Source: Algoriphagus resistens
GTDB taxonomy: Bacteria; Bacteroidota; Bacteroidia; Cytophagales; Cyclobacteriaceae
Direction: 5' to 3'
NCBI RefSeq assembly: GCF_001442615.1
Contig: NZ_LMXN01000012.1
Coordinates: 153,956-217,955 of the forward strand
Length of the DNA: 64,000 nucleotides
Shown: positions 50,921-59,482 of the stretch, in pieces
Layout: every line of letters starts with the position of its first letter
How positions within the stretch are numbered: the first letter of the stretch is position 1
Made by a program: the position numbers and the translations under genes
The notes under the pieces: generated by a model
What the model was told of the DNA's origin: nothing
The model's database searches: none
What the model saw: the letters and a program-made list of their open reading frames with translations, nothing else

Positions 50921-51574
50921 TTAATTGAAAAGTTGTTGAATATGGACAAGATCAAGGTTTTTATAATCCTCTATATATAAGTCACAGCTTGGCAACTCCT
51001 CTTTAGTGTGACTCGAAAGCACACCTACCACTCGCATCCCTGCGTTTAAACCTGCAGTAGCACCAGAAAAGGAATCTTCAAACACCAGGCAATTTTCAGG
51101 CTTCACCCCTAGTTTTGCAGCGCTTTTCAGGTAAACTTCCGGATCAGGTTTATGCTTAGCGACATCTTCAGAAGCAAGTTGCGACTGCATTTGATATCCA
51201 ATTCCCAAAGTACCGATAATCAAATCAAGATTTGCCTTAGGGGCAGAAGTTGCCACGGCCGTAAGCAAGTCTGCTGATTTTAGCTTTTCAAAAAACTCCA
51301 TAAAGCCGGAAATCGGATCAACTTCAGCTTTATATATTTCCCTAAACAACCCTTCTTTCTCATCTTCAAGCAATGCCAGTTCCTCCCCTTCTATTTTCCT
51401 TCCAAGGAAATGGCTCAGGATATAACCATTGTTCTTCCCATACATATGTTCTGCATACTCAGCTTCAGTGGGATTAAGGTTTCGCTTTGCGAAAAAGTGC
51501 TGAAATGCAATGGAATGAAATGGATTGGTATGACAAATCACACCGTCCATATCAAAAATGACCGCTTTTAACAT
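50921..51574 (-). CDS. HAD-family hydrolase, beta-phosphoglucomutase-like
   Basis: A 217-residue HAD protein of subclass I. Motif I is VIFDMDGVI with the nucleophile and acid aspartates, motif II is VATSAPKA, motif III lysine is in AKHKPDPEVYL, and motif IV is VFEDSFSG. The four-helix cap domain fits the phosphoglucomutase/sugar-phosphatase branch. The ORF extends to 51649 through a terminator, so MLKAVIFD is taken as the start. It ends 3 bases before hemB begins, so the two are co-transcribed. A -7-type TAGTTTTG is at 51608-51601. Confidence 0.88.
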   Translation of the reverse strand: MLKAVIFDMDGVICHTNPFHSIAFQHFFAKRNLNPTEAEYAEHMYGKNNGYILSHFLGRKIEGEELALLEDEKEGLFREIYKAEVDPISGFMEFFEKLKSADLLTAVATSAPKANLDLIIGTLGIGYQMQSQLASEDVAKHKPDPEVYLKSAAKLGVKPENCLVFEDSFSGATAGLNAGMRVVGVLSSHTKEELPSCDLYIEDYKNLDLVHIQQLFN

Positions 51575-51600
51575 GTCTTGGTTTAGTTTTATTAATGATG

Positions 51601-51608
51601 CAAAACTA
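51601..51608 (-). promoter_or_regulatory. -7 element for the HAD-hemB unit
   Basis: TAGTTTTG on the minus strand, exact TAnnTTTG, 27 bases before the HAD start codon and 20 bases after the rocD terminator. No well-spaced -33 TTTG. Confidence 0.45.
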
Positions 51609-51621
51609 AGCATAAGACAAC

Positions 51622-51656
51622 AAAAAAGCCTCCCTGGTTCCAGAAACACGGGAGGC
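51622..51656 (-). terminator. terminator after rocD
   Basis: Stem GCCTCCC / GGGAGGC with a 15-base loop. On the minus strand it is followed by TTTTTT. Confidence 0.85.
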
Positions 51657-51712
51657 CAATAGAAGATAATATCCTTACTTAATCCTTAGACCCTTAGAAT
51701 CCTCCCTACGCC

Positions 51713-52948
51713 TCACTGTTCAAAATCCATTAGGGTTGATTCTATTATATCGCAACACTCGTGGAGCTGCTCTTCAGTCATTACCAAAGGCGGCGCAAAT
51801 CGGATGATGTTGCCATGAGTAGGTTTTGCCAGCAATCCATTGCCTTTCAAAGCAACGCAAATATCCCATGCCGTGCTGCTTTCTTCAGTATCATCGATCA
51901 CTACAGCATTGAGTAGGCCTTTGCCCCTGACCAACTCCAGGAGATCTGATTTCTCCACCAGTTTTTGCATCCTCATTCTAAATAGATTTCCAAGTTTCTC
52001 CGCATTTTCCGCAAGCTTCTCATCCTTCACTACTTCCAGCGCTGTCATTGCAACACGAGCCCCCAGGGGATTGCCCCCGAAAGTAGACCCATGCTGGCCC
52101 GGCTTGATCACATTCATCACCGCATCATCTGCCAAAACCAAGGACACCGGATAAAATCCACCGGAAACTGCTTTTCCCAGAATCAGAATATCAGGTCTGA
52201 CATTTTCGTGGTCTACTGCCAGCATTTTTCCCGTGCGGGCTATCCCTGTCTGTATTTCATCTGCGATAAATAAAACATTCTTTGCCTCACAGGCAGCTTT
52301 TGCTTCTTTCAAATAACCTGGCGTAGGCACATACACACCAGCTTCACCCTGAATAGGCTCTACTAAAAACGCCACTACATCAGGATCTTCCAGAATTGTC
52401 TTTAAGGCATAACTATCATCAAATGGGATCTTGACAAATCCTGCTGTATAAGGACCGAAGTTTTTACGCGCATTCTCATCGTTGGAGAACGAGATGATTG
52501 TCGTTGTCCTTCCATGAAAGTTATTCTCTGCCACGACTATCTTGGCACGGTTCTCCTCCACTCCCTTTTTTTCATATCCCCATTTTCTCGCGATTTTAAT
52601 AGCTGTCTCCACACCTTCAGCCCCGGTGTTCATGGGAAGGACTTTGTCAAAACCGAAATAATCTGAAATATACTTTTCAAAGGGCCCAAGCACATCATTG
52701 TGAAAGGCTCTGGAAGTCAAGGTCAAGGTGCCGGCCTGCTCAATTAAAGCCTCCTTAATACGGGGATGACAGTGCCCCTGATTAACTGCCGAGTAAGCAG
52801 ACAAAAAATCATAATAACGCTTTCCTTCTACATCCCAAAGAAAGACTCCCTCTCCCCTTGCCAGAACTACTGGTAGTGGGTGATAATTATGCGCACCATA
52901 GTTATCTTCTAATTCTATTGCTTGCTTACTGGAAGTGATAGTCTGCAT
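51713..52948 (-). CDS. rocD: ornithine aminotransferase
   Basis: A 411-residue class III PLP aminotransferase that converts ornithine and 2-oxoglutarate to glutamate semialdehyde and glutamate. NYGAHNYHPLPVVLARGEGVF at the start and YLSAYSAVNQGHCHP-type block, MNTGAEGVETAIK, EPIQGEAGV, ADEIQTGIARTG and the PLP lysine in ILGKAVSGGFYPVS are all in place. The tyrosine/asparagine pattern near the N-terminus is typical of ornithine rather than acetylornithine transaminase. Single-gene unit with its own terminator. Confidence 0.93.
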   Translation of the reverse strand: MQTITSSKQAIELEDNYGAHNYHPLPVVLARGEGVFLWDVEGKRYYDFLSAYSAVNQGHCHPRIKEALIEQAGTLTLTSRAFHNDVLGPFEKYISDYFGFDKVLPMNTGAEGVETAIKIARKWGYEKKGVEENRAKIVVAENNFHGRTTTIISFSNDENARKNFGPYTAGFVKIPFDDSYALKTILEDPDVVAFLVEPIQGEAGVYVPTPGYLKEAKAACEAKNVLFIADEIQTGIARTGKMLAVDHENVRPDILILGKAVSGGFYPVSLVLADDAVMNVIKPGQHGSTFGGNPLGARVAMTALEVVKDEKLAENAEKLGNLFRMRMQKLVEKSDLLELVRGKGLLNAVVIDDTEESSTAWDICVALKGNGLLAKPTHGNIIRFAPPLVMTEEQLHECCDIIESTLMDFEQ

Positions 52949-53023
52949 GTTTTTTGTAATTTTGTATACTATATAATAAGGAGTCGTCCAAGACCAAATA
53001 TAGCAATTGCCTTTGCCCTAACC

Positions 53024-53182
53024 ATGAAAGATCCCAAGAAGCCTCTTCCTATTCCAACATTGATCGAGGAAGACTTTTATTTCAATGAGCAAGGATTGAT
53101 GGTCTTCACCGAAAAATACCACTTAAAACGTGGGTATTGCTGCGGGAGCGGATGCAAACACTGCCCCTATCCAAAAGCCTGA
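53024..53182 (+). CDS. DUF5522 small cysteine-rich protein
   Basis: A 52-residue protein ending in KRGYCCGSGCKHCPYPKA. The CCxxxCxxCPY cluster and FTEKYHLKRGY are the DUF5522 signature, probably binding a metal ion. The ORF extends to 52922, but the family start is at 53024. Role unknown. It precedes the ribosomal protein genes and is divergent from rocD. Confidence 0.82.
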   Translation: MKDPKKPLPIPTLIEEDFYFNEQGLMVFTEKYHLKRGYCCGSGCKHCPYPKA

Positions 53183-53208
53183 GATAAAAGGGAATATTTT
53201 TGAAATGC

Positions 53209-53242
53209 TTTGTTGCAAATCCCCGAAAAGTTCCGATATTTG
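53209..53242 (+). promoter_or_regulatory. promoter candidate for the L28-L33 operon
   Basis: TTTG at 53209-53212 and GATATTTG at 53235-53242, 22 bases apart, close to the Bacteroidota consensus (the TA of TAnnTTTG is shifted). Transcript start about 35 bases before rpmB. Confidence 0.5.
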
Positions 53243-53284
53243 CAGACTCATTACAGAAACGGATACAATTTACTATACATTACC

Positions 53285-53527
53285 ATGGCAAAAGTTTGTG
53301 ACATTACCGGAAAAAGACCTCGAGTAGGTAACAACGTCTCCCATGCAAACAACAAAACTAAGCGTAGGTTCTACCCAAATCTTCATAAGAAGACGTTCTA
53401 CGTTCCAGAAGAAGATGCATGGATCACTTTGAAAGTTTGTACTAAGGCATTGAAGACTATCAATAAGAAAGGTATCACTGCGGTTTTGAAAGAAGCACAG
53501 GATAACGGGATGATTGTAATCAGATAA
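53285..53527 (+). CDS. rpmB: 50S ribosomal protein L28
   Basis: An 80-residue ribosomal protein: start MAKVCDITGKRPRVGNNVSHANNKTKRRF. Full length. The ORF extends upstream to 53210 through the promoter, so 53285 is the start. It is the first of rpmB-rpmG-DUF4295-ftsY, an order widely kept in Bacteroidota. Confidence 0.97.
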   Translation: MAKVCDITGKRPRVGNNVSHANNKTKRRFYPNLHKKTFYVPEEDAWITLKVCTKALKTINKKGITAVLKEAQDNGMIVIR

Positions 53528-53558
53528 TCAAGGTCACGACCCTAAAATCAATACAAAG

Positions 53559-53741
53559 ATGGCTAAGAAAGGCAACAGAGTACAAGTGATTATGGAATGC
53601 ACAGAGCATAAAGCTTCTGGCCTGCCAGGTACTTCAAGATATATCACTACTAAGAATAGAAAAAATACGACCGAAAGATTGGAATTGAAAAAATTCAACC
53701 CAATCATGAAGAAAGTAACTGTTCATAAAGAAATTAAGTAA
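53559..53741 (+). CDS. rpmG: 50S ribosomal protein L33
   Basis: A 60-residue ribosomal protein (MAKKGNRVQVIMECTEHKASG ... LELKKFNPIMKKVTVHKEIK). It has a single cysteine, so it is the non-zinc form. 31 bases after L28. Confidence 0.96.
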   Translation: MAKKGNRVQVIMECTEHKASGLPGTSRYITTKNRKNTTERLELKKFNPIMKKVTVHKEIK

Positions 53742-53778
53742 TCTAGCTCGGAAGCAATTCCGTTAAAACGACAAGACC

Positions 53779-53931
53779 ATGGCTAAGAAAGTAGTAGCAA
53801 CCCTTAAAAAAGAAGGTGGCGTGTCTTACGCCAAAGTTATCAAAGCGGTAAGATCTGAGAAGACAGGCGCTTATACCTTCAGAGAAGAGATGGTTCCTTC
53901 CCCTTTGGTACAGGAAACCTTGAAAAAATAA
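53779..53931 (+). CDS. DUF4295 small basic protein
   Basis: A 50-residue protein beginning MAKKVVATLKKEGGVSYAKV and ending VPSPLVQETLKK. This is the DUF4295 family, found in Bacteroidota between L33 and ftsY and probably associated with the ribosome. It is short, but the context and codon pattern leave little doubt. Confidence 0.88.
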   Translation: MAKKVVATLKKEGGVSYAKVIKAVRSEKTGAYTFREEMVPSPLVQETLKK

Positions 53932-53958
53932 GTTGTACCTCACAACATAAGGCATTCT

Positions 53959-53992
53959 AGTCCCTCTGTCCATCGGTCAGCAGGGACTTTTT
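53959..53992 (+). terminator. terminator after DUF4295
   Basis: Stem AGTCCCT / AGGGACT (inner CTG / CAG adds further pairs past a bulge), followed by TTTTTC. Confidence 0.75.
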
Positions 53993-54022
53993 CGTTATAT
54001 TCCACTTTTAAAACGCACAAGC

Positions 54023-54979
54023 ATGGGAATCTTTGGTTTCTTTTCAAAAGATAAGAAAGAAAGCCTCGATCAAGGCCTTCAGAAATCAAGCGAAAACATT
54101 TTCACTAAACTCAGTAAAGCCGTAGTCGGAAAGTCTAAAGTGGACGATGAGGTTTTGGATGAATTGGAAGAAATTCTAATCACCTCAGATGTGGGAGTAG
54201 ACACCACGATCAAAGTAATCCGTAGAATCGAAGAACGGGTAGCCAGAGACAAATATGTCAATACTGCCGAGCTGGATGTTATTCTGAAAGAAGAGATTGA
54301 AAACCTGCTCAAAGAGAACAATTCGCAAGACCTACTGGACTTTGATTTACCTGAAGGCAAAAAACCATATGTAATTATGGTAGTAGGCGTAAACGGGGTG
54401 GGAAAAACTACCACCATCGGAAAACTTGCCAATCTCTTCCATACGGCAGGAAAGTCTGTAATTTTAGGCGCAGCCGATACTTTTAGAGCTGCTGCGGTAG
54501 ACCAGTTGATCCTTTGGGGTGAGCGCGTGGGCGTGCCGGTGGTTTCCCATGGCATGAATACCGATCCAGCTTCCGTAGCATTTGATGCGGTAAAGCAGGG
54601 AGTGGATTCTAATGCTGATGTGGTAATCATCGATACTGCAGGACGGCTTCACACCAAGGTAAACCTGATGAATGAGCTGGGAAAAATTAAACGCGTTATG
54701 CAGAAATTTATTCCTGATGCCCCCCACGAGATCCTGCTGGTGTTGGATGGCTCCACAGGACAAAATGCCTTTATCCAGGCAAAAGAATTTACCAAAGTAA
54801 CTGAAATAACCTCCCTTGCCATCACCAAACTTGATGGAACTGCCAAAGGTGGGGTAGTAATAGGTATATCAGACCAATTTAAAATCCCAGTAAAATACAT
54901 TGGTGTTGGAGAAAAAATGACTGACCTACAGATATTTAACCGTAAGGAATTTGTTGATTCACTCTTCAAGAAAAAGTAA
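54023..54979 (+). CDS. ftsY: signal recognition particle receptor FtsY
   Basis: A 318-residue SRP GTPase. Short acidic/charged N-terminus starting MGIFGFFSKDKKES, then NG domain with G1 GVNGVGKTTTIGKLA, DTFRAAAVDQL, G3 DTAGRLHTKVNLMNEL, G4 TKLDGTAKGG and the closing GVGEKMTDLQIFN. It is followed by its own terminator. Confidence 0.97.
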   Translation: MGIFGFFSKDKKESLDQGLQKSSENIFTKLSKAVVGKSKVDDEVLDELEEILITSDVGVDTTIKVIRRIEERVARDKYVNTAELDVILKEEIENLLKENNSQDLLDFDLPEGKKPYVIMVVGVNGVGKTTTIGKLANLFHTAGKSVILGAADTFRAAAVDQLILWGERVGVPVVSHGMNTDPASVAFDAVKQGVDSNADVVIIDTAGRLHTKVNLMNELGKIKRVMQKFIPDAPHEILLVLDGSTGQNAFIQAKEFTKVTEITSLAITKLDGTAKGGVVIGISDQFKIPVKYIGVGEKMTDLQIFNRKEFVDSLFKKK

Positions 54980-55000
54980 ATTGAAAATTCATTAACAAAT

Positions 55001-55028
55001 ACCCCGACACCCTCGGGGTATTTTTTTT
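55001..55028 (+). terminator. terminator after ftsY
   Basis: Stem ACCCCGA / TCGGGGT, 5-base loop, followed by a run of eight T residues after one A. Confidence 0.85.
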
Positions 55029-55096
55029 ACCAAAACTTGAACTTATTCCAAATTTTTCCGTAATTCATTATGATATCATTTTAACATCATAATAAC

Positions 55097-55948
55097 ATGG
55101 AAAAGGTAACAAAACCAATGTCGGGATATTTCATGATCCTGGTCGCTCTTGGGCTTATCATTTTTGCGATAGTACTTTTTATCAAGCAAATCATGATAGT
55201 AGTCGGTATTTTATCAGTAGTGGCAGCACTAATCTGTCTTGGAGGATTCTTTATCGTAGAACCGAATAAATCTATGGTTTTATTGCTCTTTGGTGATTAC
55301 AAAGGAAGTGTAAAAACCAATGGATTTTATTGGGTTAATCCTTTCATGACAAAAAAGAAAATATCACTCCGGGTGAGAAACTTTGAAAACAAGCCTGTAA
55401 AAGTCAACGACAAAATCGGTAACCCGGTAATGATCGGAACTATTGTGGTATGGCAGGTCCAAGACACATTCAAGGCGACTTTTGACGTAGATGATTATGA
55501 GAACTTTGTCCATTTACAATCTGATGCGGCTATTCGAAAGATGGCCGGCCTTTATCCCTACGATAACTTTGAGGCAGAGGAAGCAGAAATCACCTTAAGA
55601 TCCGGGGTAGAGGATGTAAACCATTCCCTAGAGCAAGAAATCAGTGAGCGTCTCCATCATGCGGGAATAAAAGTAATCGAAGCGAGAATATCCCATTTGG
55701 CATACTCTTCAGAAATCGCATCTGCTATGCTCCAAAGACAACAGGCCACTGCAATTGTGGCAGCCCGGCAAAAGATCGTAGAAGGCGCAGTCGGAATGGT
55801 AGAAATGGCTTTAGCAGATCTTAAGCTTAAAGAAATCATAGAATTTGACGATGAGAAAAAAGCGGTAATGGTTTCCAATTTAATGGTAGTCCTTTGCTCA
55901 GACAAGAGCGCCAGCCCAGTCCTAAATGTCGGGACATTGAATCAATAG
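55097..55948 (+). CDS. SPFH/Band 7 domain membrane protein
   Basis: A 283-residue protein with two N-terminal membrane segments (about 10-30 and 34-54), then an SPFH domain (about 55-225: IVEPNKSMVLLLFGDYKGSVKTNGFYWVNPF, NFENKPVKVNDKIGNPVMIGTIVVWQVQD), then a helix with the alanine-rich QRQQATAIVAARQKIVEGAV stretch of stomatin-type proteins. It would form large cage-like membrane rings. It is followed 2 bases later by a membrane protein and then an Arc-like protein, a repeated association for this family. Confidence 0.9.
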   Translation: MEKVTKPMSGYFMILVALGLIIFAIVLFIKQIMIVVGILSVVAALICLGGFFIVEPNKSMVLLLFGDYKGSVKTNGFYWVNPFMTKKKISLRVRNFENKPVKVNDKIGNPVMIGTIVVWQVQDTFKATFDVDDYENFVHLQSDAAIRKMAGLYPYDNFEAEEAEITLRSGVEDVNHSLEQEISERLHHAGIKVIEARISHLAYSSEIASAMLQRQQATAIVAARQKIVEGAVGMVEMALADLKLKEIIEFDDEKKAVMVSNLMVVLCSDKSASPVLNVGTLNQ

Positions 55949-55950
55949 CT

Positions 55951-56439
55951 ATGGCAAACCGGGTTTTCAAAGAAAGTCAATCATACGCTGGCACCTGGGT
56001 AATGTATTTTTTAATCCTGGTGGAAGCCCCTACCCTAATTTTGCTTATTGTACTTTATTTCACCAGTGAGGACAAGCTGGAGATGGCTATCGCGCTTGGG
56101 GTAGTATCCAGCACAATGGCTCTACTTTTGATTTTGCTCTTCACTATCAGATTGGAGACACGAATTGATGATAAAGAAATTTCAATCCGCTACCTGCCAT
56201 TTATCCGAAAATGGAAGAAATACGCTAAACCCCAGGTTAAATTCTGGGAAGTATCAAATTACCAGCCTGTGATGGATTATGGTGGATGGGGAATCAAAGG
56301 TAATAAGACCACCAGAGCCTATACCGTTCTGGGAAGCGAAGGGCTTCTTTTGGATGTAGGAGAAAAGAAAAAAATCAGAATTGGAACCATGAAAGCCAAA
56401 GAATTACAAGCTTTCATGGAAAGTTGGATGGAGGAATAA
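55951..56439 (+). CDS. membrane protein of SPFH operon, unknown
   Basis: A 162-residue protein with two membrane segments (about 17-38 and 46-66), then a soluble domain rich in beta strands (from LETRIDDKEISIRYLPF) that looks PH-like, ending AKELQAFMESWMEE. The start at 55951 is two bases after the SPFH stop; the longer ORF from 55894 overlaps that gene. Not a named family to me. Context suggests a partner of the SPFH protein. Confidence 0.68.
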   Translation: MANRVFKESQSYAGTWVMYFLILVEAPTLILLIVLYFTSEDKLEMAIALGVVSSTMALLLILLFTIRLETRIDDKEISIRYLPFIRKWKKYAKPQVKFWEVSNYQPVMDYGGWGIKGNKTTRAYTVLGSEGLLLDVGEKKKIRIGTMKAKELQAFMESWMEE

Positions 56440-56442
56440 GTT

Positions 56443-56622
56443 ATGTCAAAAAAGAAAGCATTTGCACTGAGATTGGATGAAAACATGATGAAAGCCATCG
56501 AGAAATGGGCTGCAGATGAATTTCGTAGTACCAATGGGCAACTTGAGTGGATCATCAGAGAAGCGCTAAAGAAATCAAATCGACTTCCGAGAGAAGATAA
56601 GTCTAAGACAGACACAGAATAA
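56443..56622 (+). CDS. Arc-like ribbon-helix-helix small protein
   Basis: A 59-residue basic protein (MSKKKAFALRLDENMMKAIE...) with a ribbon-helix-helix pattern: a beta strand KAFALRLDE, helix MMKAIEKWAADEF, then NGQLEWIIREALKK. It follows the membrane-protein gene by 3 bases. The same small Arc-like gene is often found after SPFH genes in other bacteria, so it may regulate the operon or bind the SPFH complex rather than act alone. Confidence 0.8.
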   Translation: MSKKKAFALRLDENMMKAIEKWAADEFRSTNGQLEWIIREALKKSNRLPREDKSKTDTE

Positions 56623-56682
56623 ACTTTCTAAACGAAAGAGCGTTTACTCTTTAAACAGTAACAGAATAAATCACCAAAAAAT

Positions 56683-57030
56683 ATGAGAAAATTACTAGTA
56701 ACAATTTTTCTTCTGGGCGGACTGACTTACCTCTCTTCTGCTGAAGCCTTAGCACAAGAAGTAAGCACTACTGTGGTAGACGCCAAGGTTCAGGAAAAAG
56801 TCGAAAAAGCCAAGGCTCAGTTGGAAAAATACCAGGAAGACCAAGAAAAAGTTTTAGAGAAACGTCAGGATTTACAAGAAGATTTCGATAAGAAAAAAGC
56901 CGCCGGAAAACTATCTCCAAATGACATCGAAAAAATGACCAAGAAAATTGACAAACAGACTAAGTCACTGGAGAAGCTGGAGAAAAAGATGGGCAAGCTG
57001 AATGAATACATCAGCGAGAATTCTTTTTGA
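56683..57030 (+). CDS. secreted coiled-coil protein
   Basis: A 115-residue protein with a signal peptide (cleavage near EALAQE). The rest is almost all helix with strongly charged heptads (EKVEKAKAQLEKYQEDQEK, KKIDKQTKSLEKLEKK). It probably forms a periplasmic coiled coil. No family named. Convergent with the TolC gene, with only 11 bases between. Confidence 0.65.
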   Translation: MRKLLVTIFLLGGLTYLSSAEALAQEVSTTVVDAKVQEKVEKAKAQLEKYQEDQEKVLEKRQDLQEDFDKKKAAGKLSPNDIEKMTKKIDKQTKSLEKLEKKMGKLNEYISENSF

Positions 57031-57041
57031 TATTTTAAATT

Positions 57042-58535
57042 TTAATTTGACTCGGGAACATAGAGCAATACTTCCTTCTCAAAGTCATATAGCGTGAGCG
57101 ATCTCAGTTCATAATAGGCCATCCAAAAATCCCGCAGTGAAGTGTAAAAAGCTCGCTTATTGGCATCTTTTTCATTTTGGGCTATATTGAGATTGGTGAT
57201 GGTCACATTGCCCGTCTGGTATCTCTTAAGCGCAATATCGTATCGTCGCTGGGCTACATCGTCAGCAACTTTTGTGACATTTAACCGTTGCTTGATCATC
57301 TGGAAGTTTTTTGCCATCGTAAAAATTTCTTGCTCAAAATTGATCAGCTCCTGCGCTACGGTATAATTAACCAATTCCTGATTTGCCCTCGCCATTGACA
57401 TTCTGGCTTTATTTCTCCCCCAGTCCAAGATAGGGACCGAGAATCCCAGGCTTACCAATGCCTGAGTATTGGGATTCTGATACAAATCGGTAAAATTAAA
57501 TGCAGCATTATTGTACCCATACCTGGCGTTCAGTTGAACCTGGAATCGCTGTCCTCTTGCTTCGGCAACCTGTGATTCTGCTTCTAGTTTTTGTCTATCA
57601 TACATAATCGCTTCTGCTCTATTCTGAAATGCCAGGTCAATGGCCTGCTCTACGTTCACTTCAAACTCTGGGATGTTAATTGGGGAAACAAGATTGAGTT
57701 TAGAAGTCTGATTTAAGCCTATGAAAGAATTCATAGCAAATGCCGCACTTTCTAAGGAAAGCTGGGCCTCTGCCATAGCCTGCTGCGCATTTAGTACCGT
57801 TAATTCAACCTGCAAAAGATCATCTTCGGGTGTGATTCCCCGCTCATTTCTTTGCTTTTCAATCTGAAAAATATCTTCGGTATTCTTCAGATTTGTGGTT
57901 GCAATCTCAAAATCAACCTGCGCGGTTAAATATTCAAAATACAACTGGGTTACGTATCTGGAAACCTCCTCCATCTCCTGCACATATTCACGCTTACTCT
58001 CTTCATACAACAGCGGTTCAATCATTTTAGCCCATTTATATTGGTTGTATGCGAAAATTGGCTGCTGCAAGGCCACATTAATCGGCACTCCCGAATATCT
58101 AGTCTGCTGCTCACCTGGGCCAGAAAGAAAATCATCAAATCTGTTTGTTGATGTATTGACCGAAACTGTTCCCCCGGTCAGTCCTATCACCTGCTCCAAA
58201 CCCAGATTTAAATCCATCAAATTTTGCTTCACAGGAAGAAAAGCAATCGAACCGTCTGGCTGAGTGATATTATTATACGCCTGGGAATATTGGGGAATTG
58301 TACCTGAAATTCTCAGCTGGGGATTATAATTTGATTTGAACAGTCTGTATTGCCAGTACAGATTATCCCTCTTGGTTTTTGCCCTAAGGGCGGCTGGTGA
58401 ATTATCCTTGGCCTGTTGTACCAATTCTTCCAAAGTGAAAGTCAGCGTTTCTTGAGCATCCACATATCCTACAGTCGCACCTGAAATAAGTAGTATAAAA
58501 AGGACTTTACTAAAAAGTATTCTTCTGAAGTTCAT
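57042..58535 (-). CDS. TolC family outer-membrane efflux protein
   Basis: A 497-residue outer-membrane channel. Signal peptide (to about VDAQE), then two repeats of the OEP domain: ETLTFTLEELVQQAKDNSPAALRAKT at the start and VEQAIDLAFQNRAEAIMYDRQKLEAE for the second, with long helices and ALVSLGFSVPILDWGRNKARM as the second barrel strand pair. The ORF runs upstream to 58628; the signal peptide sets the start at 58535. No membrane-fusion protein or pump gene is beside it, so it must serve exporters encoded elsewhere. Confidence 0.9.
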   Translation of the reverse strand: MNFRRILFSKVLFILLISGATVGYVDAQETLTFTLEELVQQAKDNSPAALRAKTKRDNLYWQYRLFKSNYNPQLRISGTIPQYSQAYNNITQPDGSIAFLPVKQNLMDLNLGLEQVIGLTGGTVSVNTSTNRFDDFLSGPGEQQTRYSGVPINVALQQPIFAYNQYKWAKMIEPLLYEESKREYVQEMEEVSRYVTQLYFEYLTAQVDFEIATTNLKNTEDIFQIEKQRNERGITPEDDLLQVELTVLNAQQAMAEAQLSLESAAFAMNSFIGLNQTSKLNLVSPINIPEFEVNVEQAIDLAFQNRAEAIMYDRQKLEAESQVAEARGQRFQVQLNARYGYNNAAFNFTDLYQNPNTQALVSLGFSVPILDWGRNKARMSMARANQELVNYTVAQELINFEQEIFTMAKNFQMIKQRLNVTKVADDVAQRRYDIALKRYQTGNVTITNLNIAQNEKDANKRAFYTSLRDFWMAYYELRSLTLYDFEKEVLLYVPESN

Positions 58536-58717
58536 ATGGACAATTTTTTGAATTGAAAAAGATACTTTATTCTTATCAACTAAAATACTGATTGATTCCG
58601 CACAAACAAGAAACTTATTGCACTTCAATTCCTAAAAAATCTAAAAAAGTAAAAGATTCACATTCATTACGCTCCTTTTACCCCTTTGCTTAACTTGCGG
58701 ACAGATTAAAACCAGGC

Positions 58718-59482
58718 ATGAAAACAATTATCAGTTTTGTAATTCGCTACGTTCCCAGACCACTGTTACAGCGCGTCAGTCCATTAGTAATGAAAGTCTT
58801 TGGCCAGATGAACTCTGGCAATGATGTCACCTGCCCGGTTTGCGGCCATAGTTACAAGAAATTCCTGCCCTATGGAAGAATCGCCAGAGCAAATGCACTT
58901 TGCCCAAATTGCCTCTCATTGGAACGTCATCGGTTGATGTGGCTCTTCCTTAAGCAGAAGACAGACTTTTTCTCAGCTCCACTCCGAGTGTTGCATGTAG
59001 CACCAGAGCATTGTTTCATTGGGCGTTTTGAGGGACTCAAAAACCTCGACTACATCACTGCAGATCTAGAGTCCCCTTTGGCGAAGGTGAAAATGGATGT
59101 TCACGATATCCCATTCCCGGAAAACAGCTTTGATGTAGTCTTCTGTAACCATGTATTGGAGCATGTAGAAGATGACTTGAGAGCCTGTGCGGAGTTCAAC
59201 CGGGTTTTGAAGCCCGATGGATGGGGAATACTTCAGTCGCCCGTCTATCCTATCGAAAAAACCTTAGAGGACAAGAATATCAAAGACCCTGCGGAACGGG
59301 AACGTCTTTTTGGGCAGAGGGATCACGTGCGTAAGTTTGGAAAAGACTATGCTGAACGTCTCAGGAAATCCGGGTTACTAATCGAAGAAAATTTATTTGT
59401 AAAAGAGCTCTCCCTTGATAAACTCAAGCAACATGGCCTTCCGCCAGAGGAAGTTGTTTTTGTGTGCAGGAAAGGTGATTAA
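58718..59482 (+). CDS. SAM-dependent methyltransferase with N-terminal zinc ribbon
   Basis: A 254-residue protein. Residues 39-65 form a zinc ribbon (CxxC at 39/42 and CxxC at 62/65). The class I methyltransferase domain follows (LRVLHVAPEHCF, DYITADLES, MDVHDIPFPENSFDVVFCNHVLEHVEDD, EFNRVLKPDGWGIL). The usual GxGxG of motif I is replaced by APEH, as in a group of methyltransferases tied to polysaccharide genes. It overlaps the convergent glycosyltransferase by 4 bases, which fits a cell-envelope sugar role, but the target is unknown. Confidence 0.82.
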   Translation: MKTIISFVIRYVPRPLLQRVSPLVMKVFGQMNSGNDVTCPVCGHSYKKFLPYGRIARANALCPNCLSLERHRLMWLFLKQKTDFFSAPLRVLHVAPEHCFIGRFEGLKNLDYITADLESPLAKVKMDVHDIPFPENSFDVVFCNHVLEHVEDDLRACAEFNRVLKPDGWGILQSPVYPIEKTLEDKNIKDPAERERLFGQRDHVRKFGKDYAERLRKSGLLIEENLFVKELSLDKLKQHGLPPEEVVFVCRKGD

